DNA from: Priapulus caudatus
Taxonomy: Eukaryota; Priapulida; Priapulimorpha; Priapulimorphida; Priapulidae
Assembly (NCBI RefSeq): GCF_000485595.1
Contig: NW_014577362.1
Location: 100,651-122,678 of the forward strand
Length of the DNA stretch: 22,028 bases
Direction of reading: 5' to 3'
Part shown: piece after piece, positions 19,462-22,028 of the stretch
Layout: the number at the start of each line of letters is the position of its first letter
How positions within the stretch are numbered: the stretch's first letter is position 1
Notes under the pieces: generated by a model
The model's database searches: none
Told to the model about the DNA's origin: nothing
Seen by the model: only the letters and a program-made list of their open reading frames with translations
Position numbers and translations under genes: made by a program

Positions 19462-19474
19462 TAGGAAACAGCGG

Positions 19475-20026
19475 TACTCCGCTATGGCGCACAGGGATGT
19501 TGATATGCCGATACTTTCACGGACGCTCATACGAAAATTGGGCGGGTGTGTAGATCACGTCTCCACCTTAAATTATGCCTCAACGAGATTGTCGGAAAAG
19601 TGATTTGTAGACAGCGGAATTTACATCTAAATGACTGCGATACATCATGGCAGCGTGACACGATGTATCGCCGCTGTTTTTCCAGATACGATCGGCTAAT
19701 GGGTATTTCGTGCTGTGGATGGGTAATAACAATTTGCTTCGGCTATAATCGGTCGCCTCCGGTAACGGCCGCATGTATGTCATGATTGAGCGATGATGAA
19801 GTTGGAGTAGACAGCTACCGACTACGCCTACCTCGTTCTTAAGGGGCCGTAACGTTCCATACCGCTCATGCGCTCACGTGCGAGAAGTTAGTTGAGGCAA
19901 TGAATCGGTGTTGATCTATGATCGGTGAACAGACAATGCGAACTTACGCGTGTGTTAGACGACTGCTGACTATTGAGGGTTAGTGTGGATGTTGAGGTAA
20001 TGGTAACATGAGTGCATTTGATATGG

Positions 20027-20027
<1 letters not shown>
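19475..20027. other. Unique stretch without recognisable gene
   Basis: About 550 bp of balanced sequence. A 79-codon forward frame at 19546-19785 starts at a GTG and has no recognised motif, so it is not called. No tRNA-like cloverleaf noticed. Confidence 0.5.
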
Positions 20028-20085
<58 letters not shown>

Positions 20086-20250
20086 TGCATGTTGTGTGTG
20101 TGCGCGCGCGTATGTGCGTGTGTGAGTGTGATCGAATGTGTGTGCGTGTGCCTACGTGCGTACATATGTGTACGTGCGTTTACGTGTGTATATGCGTGGC
20201 GTGTGTGCTTGTGTGCGTGTATGTGTGCACACATGCGTGTGTGCGCGCGA
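20028..20250. repeat. (GT)n microsatellite with degenerate GTGTGCG tail
   Basis: Pure GT to about 20080, then GTGCG/GTACGTGCG variants to about 20250. Confidence 0.95.
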
Positions 20251-20780
20251 CACTTCGTTTCGGGCATTTGTCTACGGCAGCGTCGCAAAAGCTCTGCCTC
20301 TCAAGGCTTCCGCCCCCCCCCATCACCACCGTCACCACGCCTCCCCTATTATTAATTTTGGCACACGTGAACGCTTTCACGCGGGAACGATCACAAATGA
20401 GTTACAACCACAGGGCAGAAGCGAGTAAGGTTTCACACGCGCTGTCGTTCTTCTTACATATATATATATAGACTGATATCCCGCCGGGAGGGAGCTGCCG
20501 GCTGTTTTTTAAGGCTACCATGTACTAGACTGAAACGAGGACGGTAATTAGCGTAGTAATTGCTCGTTAGAGTGCTATTCTGAGTAATACGAGAGCGGAA
20601 ATCCCTCGTGTGCATATATTGTGAACGCGTTCGGAATAAGCTTCTCGGTTTCTTGCATGCTTTGCGCTGTGATATGCTGAATAATGAAGCTGCTATGACG
20701 TTGGGCGTACAACAGCGTTGAGTCGAGTCTCGATAGGGCTGTTGTATGGGAGTTCAATTTACATGTTCTCTCCAATTTTC
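20251..20780. other. Unique stretch without recognisable gene
   Basis: About 530 bp including a short (TA)n (20457-20470) and a C-run followed by CACCACCGTCACCACGCC near 20315-20342. Short frames have no family resemblance. No RNA gene seen. Confidence 0.5.
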
Positions 20781-21190
20781 TCCCCTCGTCTCTGTCTCTC
20801 TCTCTCTTTCTCTCTCTCTCTACTTCTTTCTCGATTTCTTCATTTATTATTTATTATTCGCCTCTCTTTGATTCTCTCGTTTTCTTTCCCTTTCAATTTC
20901 TCTCTCTCTTTCGTTTTTCTTTCCCATCTCTTTCTCTCTTTTTCACAATCTCTCTCTCTCTCTCTCTTTTTCTTTCTCTCTCTGTGTGTCTCTTTTTCGT
21001 TTCCCCTATCCCTCTCGTTCCCTCGTTTTCATTCTTTTCCTCCTCTCTCTTGATCTCCCGCACTTTCGCTATCTCATCTCTTTCTCTTTCAGTCGCTCAC
21101 CGTCCTCATTTTCCCCTTTACCTCTCACTCCCTATCTATCGCCCTTGATCTCACTCTCACCCTTTCTCTGCTTACGTATCTTTCGTCCCC
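20781..21190. repeat. (CT)n / (TTTCTC)n polypyrimidine region
   Basis: Impure CT and TTTC repeat of about 400 bp on the plus strand. It includes a splice-acceptor-like CTTTCTCTTTCAG near 21080-21092, but the following frame in the phase needed for the exon at 2963 meets a stop within about 18 codons and is itself CT repeat. Confidence 0.9.
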
Positions 21191-21343
21191 ATCAACATTA
21201 AACTGCATAAACTTTTTCTTGAAAATAAGACTTCAAACAATCAATATAACGAACCTATACAAAAAAAACTTGATCCGCTTGTCAAAACCTCGCTAGCATT
21301 CCGAATTCCAGCATCAAACGCGGCGGCACTGACGATGTGCTGA
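21191..21343. other. AT-leaning unique stretch
   Basis: About 150 bp of non-repetitive sequence between CT and GCAC repeats. Nothing recognised. Confidence 0.5.
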
Positions 21344-21349
21344 CACACA

Positions 21350-21381
<32 letters not shown>

Positions 21382-21404
21382 CACACACGCGCACGCACGC
21401 ACGC
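21344..21404. repeat. (GCAC)n tetranucleotide repeat
   Basis: About eight to nine GCAC units followed by ACACACGCGCAC and three further GCAC units. Confidence 0.95.
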
Positions 21405-21696
21405 TCATCAGCCCGCGTGCGCGTCCTTGTGCGTGTGTTAGTGCACGTCCAATTCGCTCACCACAACTACGGTCGTCGCTCGCGGCCGAAGCGGCCGACG
21501 AAAATCAATGTTTCGCGCGACGCCGACGTATCCAGGGCGACGCGCCGTCGGCAGACGCGGTAATGCGCTAACAGAGGACGCGCTCGCACGGCGATTGCAG
21601 TCTCGCCGGCGCGGCAAACGCATGCAAATCGCAGCAGCGCTGTTGTCGTCGGCAGTTGTGCGCTAAAATCGCATTAAGTCGGCGCGAGTCGCCGTC
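21405..21696. other. GC- and CpG-rich unique stretch with an octamer motif
   Basis: CpG-dense sequence containing the perfect POU octamer ATGCAAAT at 21622-21629 and a small palindrome CGGCCGAAGCGGCCG near 21483. A reverse frame over 21438-21623 is Arg/Ala-rich, as expected of GC-rich non-coding DNA, and is not called. Possible CpG-island-like or regulatory sequence. Confidence 0.4.
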
Positions 21697-21885
21697 AGAT
21701 ATTATGTATGTAGCTACTCTCAGATATTTATCAGATATTATCAGGAGTTAACGAAGACAAATTTGTCTTTATTAACTCCTGATATTATGTATGTAGTATG
21801 TAGCTACTCTCATATATTAATATGTATGTAGTAGGTAGCTGCTCTCATATATTAATATGTATGTAGTAGGTAGCTGGAGACGTGA
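21697..21885. repeat. Tandem repeat of ATATTATGTATGTAG...GTAGCT units
   Basis: Four related units start at about 21699, 21782, 21814 and 21849, each with a TATGTATGTAG core followed by (GTAGGTAGCT or GTAGCTACT) and CTCATATATTA or CTCAGATAT. The last two are 35 bp apart and nearly identical. A palindromic insertion at 21742-21781 interrupts the first repeat interval. Confidence 0.8.
21742..21781. mobile_element. 40-bp palindromic insertion flanked by ATATTAT
   Basis: The interval runs from CAGGAGTTAA to TTAACTCCTG around AAGACAAATTTGTCTT and is a palindrome without spacer: 18 of 20 base pairs match, the exceptions being 21752/21771 and 21753/21770. Identical 7-bp direct repeats ATATTAT lie at 21735-21741 and 21782-21788. 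This is the signature of a minimal TIR-only transposon remnant. Because ATATTAT is itself nearly palindromic and belongs to the surrounding tandem repeat, the target-duplication reading is not certain. Confidence 0.5.
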
Positions 21886-21925
21886 CTGTCGTGCACGCGG
21901 GCGAGCATGAATGTTTTATTAAATT

Positions 21926-21937
21926 GCGTGTGCGTGC

Positions 21938-21988
<51 letters not shown>

Positions 21989-22028
21989 TGTGTGTGTGTG
22001 TGTATGTGTGTGTGTGTGTGTGTGTGTG
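21926..22028. repeat. (GT)n microsatellite running off the window
   Basis: GT/GTGC mixed start, then nearly pure GT with two TATGTG interruptions (near 21980 and 22003). It continues past the right edge. Confidence 0.95.

Noticed and set aside
21071-21140. Excellent splice acceptor (CTTTCTCTTTCAG) considered as exon 2 of the gene starting at 2963
   Set aside because: In the required phase the frame stops within about 18 codons and encodes CT-repeat sequence, 18 kb downstream; such acceptor-like strings are expected in CT repeats.

Overview
This is a eukaryotic, almost certainly metazoan window. It is dominated by simple-sequence DNA: long (AC)n, (CT)n, (TA)n, (GTATAT)n, (TAG)n, (TTC)n and (GTACAC)n tracts. 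CpG-rich unique islands lie between them. A spliceosomal first exon, MITE-like transposons and this repeat texture fit an insect genome; a hymenopteran such as an ant is my best guess, but it is not proven. Nothing bacterial or phage-like is present: no operons, ribosome binding sites, CRISPR or tRNA/rRNA genes. Nearly all long open frames are translated microsatellites and are not genes.

Coding content is minimal. The best-supported piece is a 37-nt first coding exon at 2963-2999 that encodes a signal-peptide start and ends at a consensus GTAAGT donor (phase 1). Its later exons are not visible, and part of the downstream intron is disturbed assembly. A weaker candidate is an ATG-initiated exon at 8617-8730 (or to 8755) behind GAGA-type CT tracts.

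Layout: 1-1240 (AC)n plus a 41-bp minisatellite; 1241-1829 unique; 1830-2330 CT tracts in a 163-bp tandem duplication; 2400-3168 promoter/5'UTR, exon 1 and the intron start; 3169-4950 block A, inverted; 4951-6914 (GTATAT)n; 6915-9845 unique islands with AC, GATA, CT, TA and TAG repeats; 9847-12471 a clean block holding a TATACAC array, part of block A, a 967-N gap and block B; 12473-15890 the same order of elements again in indel-rich form; 15891-16512 (AC)n; 16513-22028 unique CpG-rich DNA with a 657-bp transposon inside a hexanucleotide array, several large palindromes, CT and TG tracts, and a terminal palindrome/tandem-repeat cluster.

The central result is structural. 9847-12471 and 12473-15890 appear to be two versions of one locus placed head-to-tail, each bounded by a lone N. 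The second version spans what the first leaves as a gap. A third, inverted copy of block A lies at 3169-4950. I read the direct duplication as probable scaffolding or gap-fill redundancy; the inverted copy may be real or a palindromic-read artefact. I found no previously undescribed functional system.
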